In this document: one piece after another, positions 26,087 to 34,140 of the stretch | Layout of the letters: each line of letters opens with the position of its first letter | How positions within the stretch are numbered: the stretch's first letter is position 1 | From: Streptomyces griseomycini | GTDB taxonomy: Bacteria; Actinomycetota; Actinomycetes; Streptomycetales; Streptomycetaceae | Direction: 5' to 3' | DNA length: 64,000 bases | NCBI RefSeq assembly: GCF_014203535.1 | Contig: NZ_JACHJI010000014.1 | Location: 62,001-126,000, forward strand | Notes under the pieces: generated by a model | Told to the model about the DNA's origin: nothing | Database searches by the model: none | The model's input: only the letters and a program-made list of their open reading frames with translations | Translations under genes and position numbers: made by a program

Positions 26087-27892
26087 ATGGCCACTCCCCT
26101 GTCCGACACCCCTCTGTCCCCGCTCCGGACCGTCGCCGTCGTCGGCCTCGGCACGATGGGCACCGGCATCGCCGAGGTCCTGGCCAAGGCCGGCCGCACG
26201 GTCGTCGGCATCGACATCATCGAGGCCCAGGCCGCGCAGTGCGTCGCCGCCCTGGAGGCCTCGACCGCCCGTGCCGTGGAGCGCGGGCGGCTGACCGAGC
26301 AGGAGCGCGCCGACGCCCTCGCCCGCGTGACCACCTCCACCGACCTCACGGCGGCGGCCGACGCCGATCTGGTGATCGAGGTGGCGCCGGAGTCGTACGA
26401 GGTCAAGCAGCAGCTCTTCCGCGAACTGGACGGGATCGTGCGGCCGGAGGCCATCCTGGCGACCGGCACCAACGCCCTGTCCGTCACCCGTCTCGCCGCC
26501 GACTCGGCCCGCCCCGAGCGGGTGCTGGGCATGCACTTCTTCAACCCCGCCCCGGCGATGAAGCTGGTGGAGATCGTCTCCTCCGTGCTGACCGCCCCGG
26601 CGGCCGTCACCGCGGTCACCGACCTCGCCCTGGACCTCGGCAAGGAGCCCGTCGCGGTCGGCGACCGGCCCGGATTCGTCGCCGACGGGCTGCTGTTCGG
26701 CTACCTCAACCAGGCCGCCGCGATGTACGAGGCCAACTACGCCTCCCGCGAGGACATCGACGCCGCGATGCGGCTCGGCTGCGGCCTGCCCATGGGCCCG
26801 CTGGCGCTGCTCGACCTGATCGGCATCGACACCGCGCGCACGGTGCTGGAGGCCATGTACGCCGCGTCCCACGACCGGCTGCACGCCCCGGCCCCGATCC
26901 TCGGGCAGCTCAGCGAGGCGGGCCTGACGGGCCGCAAGGCGGGGCGCGGCTTCTACACCTACGAGGCACCGGGCAGCGGGACCGTCGTGCGCGACGCCCT
27001 GACCCCGCCGGAGGGCGGTTCCCCCACCGCCGGCCGTCCGGTGCGCTCGGTGGGTGTCGCGGGTTCCGGCACCATGGCCTCCGGCATCGCCGAGGTCTTC
27101 GCCAAGGCCGGCTACGAGGTGGTCCTGGCCGCCCGCAGCGAGGAGAAGGCGCAGGCGGCCAAGGCCCGCATCGGCAAGTCCCTCGCGCGCTCCGTCGACA
27201 AGGGCCGGACGACCGCCGGGGCCGCGGCCGAGACCCTCGAGCGGATCCGCCCGACCGGCACCTACGACGACTTCGCCGACGTCGACCTCGCGGTCGAGGC
27301 GATCGCCGAGGACCTGGAGGTCAAGCAGCAGCTGTTCGCGACGCTGGACAAGGTCTGCAAGCCGGGCGCGGTGCTCGCCACCACCACCTCCTCCCTCCCG
27401 GTCGTCGCCTGCGCCCGCGCCACCTCGCGCCCGCAGGACGTGATCGGCATGCACTTCTTCAACCCGGCGCCGGCCATGAAGCTGGTCGAGGTCGTGCGCA
27501 CGGTGCTGACCGCCGACGACGTGCACGCGACGGTGCGCGAGGTCTGCCGGAAGATCCGCAAGCACGCCGTGGACTGCGGTGACCGGGCCGGGTTCATCGT
27601 CAACGCGCTGCTGTTCCCGTACCTCAACAACGCGGTCAAGATGGTGCAGGACCACTACGCGTCCCTGGACGACATCGACGCCGCGATGAAGCTGGGCGGC
27701 GGCTATCCGATGGGCCCCTTCGAGCTGCTGGACGTCGTCGGGCTGGACGTCTCGCTCGCCATCGAGAAGGTCCTGCACCGCGAGTTCCGCGACCCGGGTC
27801 TGGCCCCGGCGCCGCTGCTGGAGCACCTGGTGGCCGCGGGCTGCCTCGGCCGCAAGACCGGCCGTGGCTTCCGCGAATATGCCAAGCGCTGA
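26087..27892 (+). CDS. Double-length 3-hydroxyacyl-CoA dehydrogenase
   Basis: This 601-residue protein is made of two full 3-hydroxybutyryl-CoA dehydrogenase units in tandem (about 1-300 and 308-601). Each has an NAD motif (VVGLGTMGTGIAEVLAKAG and VAGSGTMASGIAEVFAKAG), the HFFNPAPAMKLVE catalytic-His block, the DRPGF/DRAGF-(V/I)-x2-LLF-x-YLN segment and an LxGRKxGRGF end. It oxidises 3-hydroxyacyl-CoA with NAD+ and probably interconverts acetoacetyl- and 3-hydroxybutyryl-CoA. Position ahead of ccr suggests it feeds crotonyl-CoA into the ethylmalonyl-CoA pathway. A GGAG precedes the ATG. Codon use matches the neighbours. Confidence 0.93.
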   Translation: MATPLSDTPLSPLRTVAVVGLGTMGTGIAEVLAKAGRTVVGIDIIEAQAAQCVAALEASTARAVERGRLTEQERADALARVTTSTDLTAAADADLVIEVAPESYEVKQQLFRELDGIVRPEAILATGTNALSVTRLAADSARPERVLGMHFFNPAPAMKLVEIVSSVLTAPAAVTAVTDLALDLGKEPVAVGDRPGFVADGLLFGYLNQAAAMYEANYASREDIDAAMRLGCGLPMGPLALLDLIGIDTARTVLEAMYAASHDRLHAPAPILGQLSEAGLTGRKAGRGFYTYEAPGSGTVVRDALTPPEGGSPTAGRPVRSVGVAGSGTMASGIAEVFAKAGYEVVLAARSEEKAQAAKARIGKSLARSVDKGRTTAGAAAETLERIRPTGTYDDFADVDLAVEAIAEDLEVKQQLFATLDKVCKPGAVLATTTSSLPVVACARATSRPQDVIGMHFFNPAPAMKLVEVVRTVLTADDVHATVREVCRKIRKHAVDCGDRAGFIVNALLFPYLNNAVKMVQDHYASLDDIDAAMKLGGGYPMGPFELLDVVGLDVSLAIEKVLHREFRDPGLAPAPLLEHLVAAGCLGRKTGRGFREYAKR

Positions 27893-27976
27893 GCGGCCTC
27901 CCGGCGAGCGGTTCCAGGACGGCGTCCAGTGGGGCGGGCTGCTCGATCCCGACCGGCTCCCGCCGTCCGCCCGCAC

Positions 27977-28012
27977 CGGGTCTCCCCCGCCCGCCGGGGG
28001 CGGGGGGACCCG
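27977..28012. terminator. Strong hairpin between hydroxyacyl-CoA dehydrogenase and TetR genes
   Basis: CGGGTC (27977-27982) and GACCCG (28007-28012) enclose CCCCCGCC (27984-27991) and GGCGGGGG (27999-28006), 14 bp of pairing with one bulge. It may end the upstream transcript. A similar G/C-rich element lies within the MFS linker (about 18777-18822). Confidence 0.6.
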
Positions 28013-28055
28013 TGGTCATGCGCATCGAGCTGCGCACATGCAGTACGTTCGGGGC

Positions 28056-28868
28056 ATGTCCCAGCCCGCCAAGTCCGTACGTACACCCGCCACGACCGAG
28101 CCGCCGGAGAGCGCCGCAGGCTCTCGCGCCGCCGCCCAGCGGCTGAAGATGCGCCGGGAACTGGCGGCCGCCGCGATGGAGCTGTTCGCGACCAAGGGGT
28201 ACGAGGCGACCACCGTCGACGAGATCGCGGCCGCCGCCGGCGTCGCCCGCCGCACCTTCTTCCGCCACTTCCGGTCCAAGGAAGAGGCGATCTTCCCCGA
28301 CCACGACGACACCCTGGTCCGCGCGGAGGCGGTGCTCAACGCCGCACCCGCGCACGAGCATCCGCTCGACACGGTGTGCCGCGGCATCAAAGAGGTCATG
28401 AAGATGTACGCGGCGCGGCCGGAGATCTCGGTCGCCCGCTACAAGCTGACGCGCGAGGTGCCCACCCTGCGCGAGGCGGAGATCGCGTCGGTGGCGCGCT
28501 ACGAGCGCCTGTTCACCCGCTACCTGCTCGGCCACTTCGACGAGCACGCGCACGACGACGACGCCAACGACGACCCGCTGCTGGCGGAGGTCGCCGCGTC
28601 CGCCGTGGTCACCGCCCACAACCACGTGCTGCGGCGCTGGTTGCGGGCCGGCGGCCAGGGGGACGTGGAGGCCCAGCTCGACCACGCCTTCGCGATCGTC
28701 CGCAAGACCTTCGGGAGCGGCATCATGGCGGGCCGCCGCACCGCGGCACCGCAGCCGCCCGCGGCCCCGGGGCCGGCGCACGGCGAGGTGCTGGTCACCG
28801 TCGCCCGCACCGACGCCCCGCTGGACGAGGTGATGCGGGCCATCGAGCAGGCCCTGAAGGAGCGCTGA
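28056..28868 (+). CDS. TetR-family regulator next to the ethylmalonyl-CoA operon
   Basis: This 270-residue regulator has its HTH at about residues 35-80 (LAAAAMELFATKGYEATTVDEIAAAAGVARRTFFRHFRSKEEAIF, in part), the TetR signature. The C-terminal ligand domain is all-helical with a His/Asp-rich stretch (HFDEHAHDDDANDD). TACGTT (28044-28049) lies 6 nt before the ATG; an in-frame ATG 18 bp upstream would fall inside that promoter, so the leaderless start is preferred. It is transcribed toward ccr but separated from it by a terminator. It probably controls ccr and/or the dehydrogenase in response to an acyl-CoA. Confidence 0.9.
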   Translation: MSQPAKSVRTPATTEPPESAAGSRAAAQRLKMRRELAAAAMELFATKGYEATTVDEIAAAAGVARRTFFRHFRSKEEAIFPDHDDTLVRAEAVLNAAPAHEHPLDTVCRGIKEVMKMYAARPEISVARYKLTREVPTLREAEIASVARYERLFTRYLLGHFDEHAHDDDANDDPLLAEVAASAVVTAHNHVLRRWLRAGGQGDVEAQLDHAFAIVRKTFGSGIMAGRRTAAPQPPAAPGPAHGEVLVTVARTDAPLDEVMRAIEQALKER

Positions 28869-28912
28869 ACGCACCTTCGGCCCGTGTTCCAGGGCACTTC
28901 ACCACTGTGATG

Positions 28913-28939
28913 ACGGCCACCCCACCGGGTGGCCGTTTT
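28913..28939 (+). terminator. Rho-independent terminator after the TetR gene
   Basis: Perfect 9-bp stem ACGGCCACC (28913-28921) / GGTGGCCGT (28928-28936), 6-nt loop, followed by TTT. It separates the TetR gene from the ccr promoter. Confidence 0.88.
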
Positions 28940-29034
28940 GCCATGTCAGGGCCCCTTTTCGCACGCCCTCCGCGGCCCGTTCGATCGATCATCGCTCATC
29001 TGTTGCGTAAAGATTTCATCTGAGAGCAAGTTCT

Positions 29035-29077
29035 GGCACGCAGTGCCTTGTCCAATGACACGGCGTGCCATACGTTG
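29035..29077 (+). promoter_or_regulatory. ccr operon promoter with flanking inverted repeat
   Basis: A -35 TTGTCC (29049-29054) and -10 TACGTT (29072-29077) have 17-bp spacing. An inverted repeat, TGGCACGC (29035-29042) and GCGTGCCA (29064-29071), brackets the -35 and abuts the -10. A smaller palindrome GGCAC-GCA-GTGCC (29036-29048) overlaps the left arm. This is a probable repressor or activator site. Confidence 0.75.
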
Positions 29078-29083
29078 AAGGAG

Positions 29084-29273
29084 TCCGGGCGGCTGTCCCG
29101 GCGGGCCCACCGCCCGCACGTCCGGACGCCTGCGTCACAGGCACCCTCCCGCGCACACCAAGCGCTGCCGAAGCACCACCGCCGGACCGACGGCAGACCC
29201 CGAACCCTCAGCAGCACACCGACGTAACCCTCAGCGCCCCTCCCTCAGGGCGCTCATCGCCGGAGGCAACACC
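29084..29273 (+). other. Long 5' leader of the ccr operon
   Basis: About 190 nt lie between the expected transcription start and the ccr GTG. AGCGCCC (29233-29239) pairs with GGGCGCT (29248-29254) just before the CGGAGG ribosome-binding site. No ORF with a good start is seen. A role in post-transcriptional control is possible but unproven. Confidence 0.45.
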
Positions 29274-30617
29274 GTGACCATCAAGGACATCCTGGACGCG
29301 ATCCAGTCGCCCGACTCCACGTCGGAGGACTTCGCCGCCCTGCCGCTCCCCGAGTCGTACCGCGCGATCACCGTGCACAAGGACGAGACGGAGATGTTCG
29401 CGGGCCTCGAGACCCGCGACAAGGACCCGCGCAAGTCGATCCACCTCGACGACGTGCCGCTGCCCGAACTCGGCCCGGGCGAGGCCCTGGTGGCCGTCAT
29501 GGCCTCCTCGGTCAACTACAACTCGGTGTGGACCTCGATCTTCGAGCCGCTTTCGACGTTCGGCTTCCTGGAGCGCTACGGCCGCACCAGCGAGCTGGCC
29601 AAGCGCCACGACCTGCCGTACCACATCATCGGCTCCGACCTCGCGGGCGTCGTGCTGCGCACCGGCCCCGGCGTCAACTCCTGGAGGCCCGGCGACGAGG
29701 TCGTCGCGCACTGCCTGTCCGTCGAGCTGGAGTCGTCGGACGGCCACAACGACACGATGCTCGACCCCGAGCAGCGCATCTGGGGCTTCGAGACCAACTT
29801 CGGCGGTCTCGCCGAGATCGCGCTGGTCAAGTCCAACCAGCTGATGCCCAAGCCGGACCACCTGAGCTGGGAGGAGGCCGCCGCTCCCGGCCTGGTCAAC
29901 TCCACCGCCTACCGGCAGCTGGTCTCCCGCAACGGCGCCGGCATGAAGCAGGGCGACAACGTCCTCATCTGGGGCGCGAGCGGCGGACTCGGCTCCTACG
30001 CCACCCAGTTCGCGCTGGCCGGCGGCGCCAACCCGATCTGCGTCGTCTCCAGCGAGCAGAAGGCCGCCATCTGCCGGTCGATGGGCGCCGAGGCGATCAT
30101 CGACCGCAGCGCCGAGGGCTACAAGTTCTGGAAGGACGAGAACACCCAGGACCCGAAGGAGTGGAAGCGCTTCGGCAAGCGCATCCGCGAACTCACCGGC
30201 GGCGAGGACATCGACATCGTCTTCGAGCACCCCGGCCGCGAGACCTTCGGCGCCTCGGTCTACGTCACCCGCAAGGGCGGCACCATCACCACCTGTGCCT
30301 CGACCTCGGGCTACATGCACCAGTACGACAACCGCTACCTGTGGATGTCGCTGAAGCGCATCATCGGCTCGCACTTCGCCAACTACCGCGAGGCCTGGGA
30401 GGCCAACCGGCTCATCGCCAAGGGCAGGATCCACCCGACCCTGTCGAAGGTGTACGCGCTCGAGGACACCGGCCAGGCCGCCTACGACGTGCACCGCAAC
30501 CTCCACCAGGGCAAGGTCGGCGTGCTCTGCATGGCGCCGGAGGAGGGCCTCGGCGTGCGCGACCACGAGAAGCGCGCGAAGCACATCGACGCCATCAACC
30601 GCTTCCGGAACATCTGA
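29274..30617 (+). CDS. ccr: Crotonyl-CoA carboxylase/reductase
   Basis: This 447-residue NADPH-dependent enzyme reductively carboxylates crotonyl-CoA to ethylmalonyl-CoA, the key step of the ethylmalonyl-CoA pathway and a source of polyketide extender units. It is a medium-chain dehydrogenase/reductase with nucleotide motif WGASGGLGSYATQ. Residues matching the known CO2-binding set of the Kitasatospora enzyme are present: N83, F172, E173 and H367. The GTG start has CGGAGG upstream. It is first gene of a five-gene operon and 18 bp before the mutase gene. Confidence 0.97.
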   Translation: MTIKDILDAIQSPDSTSEDFAALPLPESYRAITVHKDETEMFAGLETRDKDPRKSIHLDDVPLPELGPGEALVAVMASSVNYNSVWTSIFEPLSTFGFLERYGRTSELAKRHDLPYHIIGSDLAGVVLRTGPGVNSWRPGDEVVAHCLSVELESSDGHNDTMLDPEQRIWGFETNFGGLAEIALVKSNQLMPKPDHLSWEEAAAPGLVNSTAYRQLVSRNGAGMKQGDNVLIWGASGGLGSYATQFALAGGANPICVVSSEQKAAICRSMGAEAIIDRSAEGYKFWKDENTQDPKEWKRFGKRIRELTGGEDIDIVFEHPGRETFGASVYVTRKGGTITTCASTSGYMHQYDNRYLWMSLKRIIGSHFANYREAWEANRLIAKGRIHPTLSKVYALEDTGQAAYDVHRNLHQGKVGVLCMAPEEGLGVRDHEKRAKHIDAINRFRNI

Positions 30618-30635
30618 GGACACCGGAGGTCACAG

Positions 30636-32663
30636 ATGACTGAGCGTCAGAAGGACCGGCCGTGGCTCATGCGCACGTACGCCGGTCACTCCACGGCCGA
30701 GGCGTCCAACGAGCTGTACCGGCGCAACCTCGCCAAGGGCCAGACCGGTCTGTCGGTCGCGTTCGACCTGCCGACGCAGACCGGCTACGACCCCGACCAC
30801 GTCCTCGCCCGCGGCGAGGTCGGCCGGGTCGGGGTGCCGGTCTCGCACCTCGGTGACATGCGCCGGCTGTTCCAGGACATCCCCCTGGAGCAGATGAACA
30901 CCTCGATGACGATCAACGCCACCGCCATGTGGCTGCTGGCGCTCTACCAGGTCGTCGCGGAGGAGCAGGGCGCGGACATCACCAAGCTCCAGGGGACGAC
31001 CCAGAACGACATCGTGAAGGAGTACCTGTCCCGGGGGACCCACGTCTTCCCGCCGGGGCCGTCGCTCCGCCTCACGACGGACATGATCGCGTACACGGTC
31101 TCCCACATCCCGAAGTGGAACCCGATCAACATCTGCAGCTACCACCTGCAGGAGGCCGGGGCCACGCCGGTGCAGGAGATCGCGTACGCGATGTCCACCG
31201 CCATCGCCGTGCTCGACGCCGTGCGCGACAGCGGCCAGGTGCCGCAGGAGCGCATGGGCGACGTGGTCGGCCGCATCTCCTTCTTCGTCAACGCGGGCGT
31301 CCGGTTCGTCGAGGAGATGTGCAAGATGCGGGCGTTCGGCCGCATCTGGGACCAGGTCACCCGCGAGCGGTACGGCATCGAGAACCCCAAGCACCGCCGC
31401 TTCCGCTACGGCGTCCAGGTCAACTCCCTCGGTCTGACCGAGGCGCAGCCGGAGAACAACGTCCAGCGGATCGTCCTCGAGATGCTGGCCGTCACCCTCT
31501 CCAAGGACGCACGCGCGCGCGCCGTGCAGCTGCCGGCCTGGAACGAGGCCCTGGGCCTGCCCCGCCCCTGGGACCAGCAGTGGTCGCTGCGCATCCAGCA
31601 GGTGCTCGCCTACGAGAGCGATCTGCTGGAGTACGACGACATCTTCGAGGGCTCGAAGGTGGTCGAGGCGAAGGTGGAGCAGCTGGTCCGGGACGCGCTC
31701 GCGGAGATGGGACGGATCGAGGAGATGGGCGGCGCGATGGCCGCCGTCGAGTCCGGCTACCTCAAGTCGCAGCTGGTCTCCTCGCACGCCGAACGCCGGG
31801 CGCGGATCGAGTCCGGCCGGGAGAAGATCGTCGGCGTCAACATCTTCGAGGGCACCGAGCCCAACCCGCTCACCGCCGACCTGGACACCGCGATCCAGAC
31901 GGTCGACCCGGCGGTCGAGGCCCGTGTCGTCGCGGCGCTGCAGAACTGGCGGGACACCCGCTACCAGCCGCCCTTCAACCACCCGCGCCCCTGCAAGGCG
32001 CTGGAGAAGCTGAAGGAGGCCGCGCGCGGCACCGACAACCTCATGGAGGCCACCCTGGAGTGCGCCCGCGCCGGGGTCACGACCGGCGAGTGGGCCGGGG
32101 CGCTGCGCGAGGTGTTCGGCGAGTTCCGGGCACCGACCGGTGTCTCCTCCGCCCCGGTGGCGGTGGCCGCCGAGGAGGGCTCGGCCCTGTCCGAGGTGCG
32201 CCGCAAGGTGGACCTGACGGCCAGGGACCTGGGCGTCGGCAAACTGCGCTTCCTGGTCGGCAAGCCGGGCCTGGACGGCCACTCCAACGGCGCCGAGCAG
32301 ATCGCCGTGCGGGCCCGCGACGCCGGGTTCGAGGTGGTCTACCAGGGCATCCGGCTCACCCCGGAGCAGATCGTGGACGCCGCCCTCGCGGAGGACGTGC
32401 ACGCGGTGGGCCTGTCCATCCTCTCCGGCTCGCACGCCCAGCTGGTGCCGGACGTACTCGAACGGCTCCGTGTGGCCGGTGCCACAGATATACCGGTGAT
32501 CGCCGGTGGCATCATCCCGAACGGTGACGCCGAACAGCTGCGGGCCGCCGGAGTGGCCGCGGTCTTCACCCCGAAGGACTTCGACATCACCGGGATCATC
32601 GGCCGCATCGTCGACGAGATCCGCACAGCGAACAAGCTCGACCCCCTGGAGGTCCCCGCATGA
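30636..32663 (+). CDS. meaA: Ethylmalonyl-CoA mutase (MeaA family)
   Basis: This 675-residue adenosylcobalamin mutase converts (2R)-ethylmalonyl-CoA to methylsuccinyl-CoA. The N-terminal acyl-CoA mutase barrel contains AGHSTAEASNELYRRNLAKGQTGLSVAFDLPTQTGYD (in part) and GTTQNDIVKEYLSRGT. The C-terminal B12 domain has D547-x-H549-x-x-G (DGHSNGAEQ), LSILSGSH and GGIIPNGD. Both domains are in one chain, as in MeaA. A GGAGGT precedes the ATG. Its stop overlaps the lyase start (ATGA). The gene order ccr-meaA identifies the pathway. Confidence 0.96.
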   Translation: MTERQKDRPWLMRTYAGHSTAEASNELYRRNLAKGQTGLSVAFDLPTQTGYDPDHVLARGEVGRVGVPVSHLGDMRRLFQDIPLEQMNTSMTINATAMWLLALYQVVAEEQGADITKLQGTTQNDIVKEYLSRGTHVFPPGPSLRLTTDMIAYTVSHIPKWNPINICSYHLQEAGATPVQEIAYAMSTAIAVLDAVRDSGQVPQERMGDVVGRISFFVNAGVRFVEEMCKMRAFGRIWDQVTRERYGIENPKHRRFRYGVQVNSLGLTEAQPENNVQRIVLEMLAVTLSKDARARAVQLPAWNEALGLPRPWDQQWSLRIQQVLAYESDLLEYDDIFEGSKVVEAKVEQLVRDALAEMGRIEEMGGAMAAVESGYLKSQLVSSHAERRARIESGREKIVGVNIFEGTEPNPLTADLDTAIQTVDPAVEARVVAALQNWRDTRYQPPFNHPRPCKALEKLKEAARGTDNLMEATLECARAGVTTGEWAGALREVFGEFRAPTGVSSAPVAVAAEEGSALSEVRRKVDLTARDLGVGKLRFLVGKPGLDGHSNGAEQIAVRARDAGFEVVYQGIRLTPEQIVDAALAEDVHAVGLSILSGSHAQLVPDVLERLRVAGATDIPVIAGGIIPNGDAEQLRAAGVAAVFTPKDFDITGIIGRIVDEIRTANKLDPLEVPA

Positions 32664-33619
32664 CGGTCAACCGCCTTCGCCCCCGGCGTTCCTGCCTGGC
32701 GGTGCCGGGCTCGAACCCGCGCTTCCTGGAGAAGGCCCAGGGCCTCCCGGCTGACCAGGTCTTCCTGGACCTGGAGGACGCGTGCGCGCCGCTCGCCAAG
32801 CCCGAGGCGCGGCACACCATCGTCAAGTTCCTCAACGAGGGCGACTGGACCGGCAAGACCCGCGTCGTGCGCGTCAACGACTGGACCACCGAGTGGACGT
32901 ACCGCGACGTCGTCACGGTCGTCGAGGGCGCCGGCCAGAACCTCGACTGCATCATGCTGCCGAAGGTGCAGAACGCCCAGCAGGTCGTCGCCCTGGACCT
33001 GCTGCTGACCCAGATCGAGAAGACGATGGGCTTCGAGGTCGGCCGGATCGGCATCGAGGCGCAGATCGAGAACGCGCAGGGCCTGAACAACGTCAACGAG
33101 ATCGCCCAGGCCTCCCCGCGCATCGAGACCATCATCTTCGGCCCGGCCGACTTCATGGCGTCCATCAACATGAAGTCGCTGGTGGTCGGCGAGCAGCCGC
33201 CCGGCTACCCGGCGGACGCCTACCACTACATCCTGATGAAGATCCTGATGGCCGCCCGCGCCAACGACCTCCAGGCGATCGACGGCCCCTACCTGCAGAT
33301 CCGCAACGTCGACGGCTTCCGCGAGGTGGCCGGCCGCGCCGCCGCGCTCGGTTTCGACGGCAAGTGGGTGCTGCACCCCGGTCAGGTCGACGCCGCCAAC
33401 GAGGTGTTCTCCCCCTCGCAGGAGGACTACGACCACGCCGAGCTGATCCTGGACGCGTACGACTACTACACGTCCGAGGCGGGCGGCAAGAAGGGCTCGG
33501 CGATGCTCGGCGACGAGATGATCGACGAGGCCAGCCGCAAGATGGCCCTGGTCATCTCCGGCAAGGGACGCGCCGCCGGCATGCAGCGCACCAGCAAGTT
33601 CGAGATCCCGGAGGGCTGA
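32660..33619 (+). CDS. HpcH/HpaI-family malyl-CoA/beta-methylmalyl-CoA lyase
   Basis: This 319-residue CitE-like lyase contains RSCLAVPGSNPRFLEKAQGLPADQVFLDLEDACAP (in part; Arg and the metal-binding ED), IEAQIENAQGLNNV (Glu ligand) and IFGPADFMASI. In the ethylmalonyl-CoA pathway this family cleaves beta-methylmalyl-CoA to glyoxylate and propionyl-CoA; some members are malyl-CoA thioesterases, which this sequence cannot exclude. It is translationally coupled to meaA by a 4-bp overlap and followed 5 bp later by the MaoC gene. Confidence 0.92.
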   Translation: MTVNRLRPRRSCLAVPGSNPRFLEKAQGLPADQVFLDLEDACAPLAKPEARHTIVKFLNEGDWTGKTRVVRVNDWTTEWTYRDVVTVVEGAGQNLDCIMLPKVQNAQQVVALDLLLTQIEKTMGFEVGRIGIEAQIENAQGLNNVNEIAQASPRIETIIFGPADFMASINMKSLVVGEQPPGYPADAYHYILMKILMAARANDLQAIDGPYLQIRNVDGFREVAGRAAALGFDGKWVLHPGQVDAANEVFSPSQEDYDHAELILDAYDYYTSEAGGKKGSAMLGDEMIDEASRKMALVISGKGRAAGMQRTSKFEIPEG

Positions 33620-33624
33620 GCGCG

Positions 33625-34137
33625 ATGCAGTTCGGACGGACCTACGAGGAGTTCGAGGTCGGGGCGACGTACAAGCACTGGCCGGGCAAGACGGTCACCG
33701 AGTACGACGACCACCTGTTCTGCCTCCTCACCATGAACCACCACCCGCTCCACATGGACACGAACTATGCGGAGAGGACGACGGACTTCGGCAGGAACGT
33801 CGTCGTCGGGAACTACGTCTACTCGCTGCTGCTCGGCATGAGCGTGCCGGACATCTCCGGCAAGGCGATCGCGAACCTGGAGATCGAGTCGCTCAAGCAC
33901 GTGGCGCCGACCTTCCACGGCGACACGATCTACGGCGAGACGACCGTGCTCGACAAGTGGCCGTCGAAGTCGAAGAACGACCGCGGCATCGTGCACGTCG
34001 AGACCAAGGGCTACAAGCAGGACGGCACCCTGGTCTGCGTGTTCCGCCGCAAGGTGATGGTGCCGACCGAGACGTACATCAAGGAGCGCGGCGGCGAGCA
34101 GCCGGGCCGCCCCGAGCTGAAGGAACAGGGGAAGTAA
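33625..34137 (+). CDS. MaoC-family dehydratase (probable mesaconyl-CoA hydratase)
   Basis: This 170-residue single hot-dog protein starts MQFGRTYEEFEVGATYKHWPG and has the hydratase motif DDHLFCLLTMNHHPLHMDTNYA (in part), where the Asp and His are the catalytic pair, then GNYVYSLLLGMSVPD. By pathway position it should hydrate mesaconyl-CoA to beta-methylmalyl-CoA. The Rhodobacter enzyme for that step is, from memory, about twice this size with two hot-dog folds, so this one would have to dimerise. It is tightly packed between the lyase and the dehydrogenase. Confidence 0.88.
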   Translation: MQFGRTYEEFEVGATYKHWPGKTVTEYDDHLFCLLTMNHHPLHMDTNYAERTTDFGRNVVVGNYVYSLLLGMSVPDISGKAIANLEIESLKHVAPTFHGDTIYGETTVLDKWPSKSKNDRGIVHVETKGYKQDGTLVCVFRRKVMVPTETYIKERGGEQPGRPELKEQGK

Positions 34138-34140
34138 GCG

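Noticed and set aside
25766-27976. Long minus-strand open frame (736 codons) opposite the hydroxyacyl-CoA dehydrogenase
   Set aside because: It is the reverse-frame shadow of a high-GC gene: Gly/Val/Leu/Arg-rich low-complexity translation, no family match, no start signal.
29084-29273. Cobalamin or other known riboswitch in the ccr leader
   Set aside because: The mutase is B12-dependent, but I could not see a B12-box or other known conserved riboswitch core; only a short hairpin is supported.
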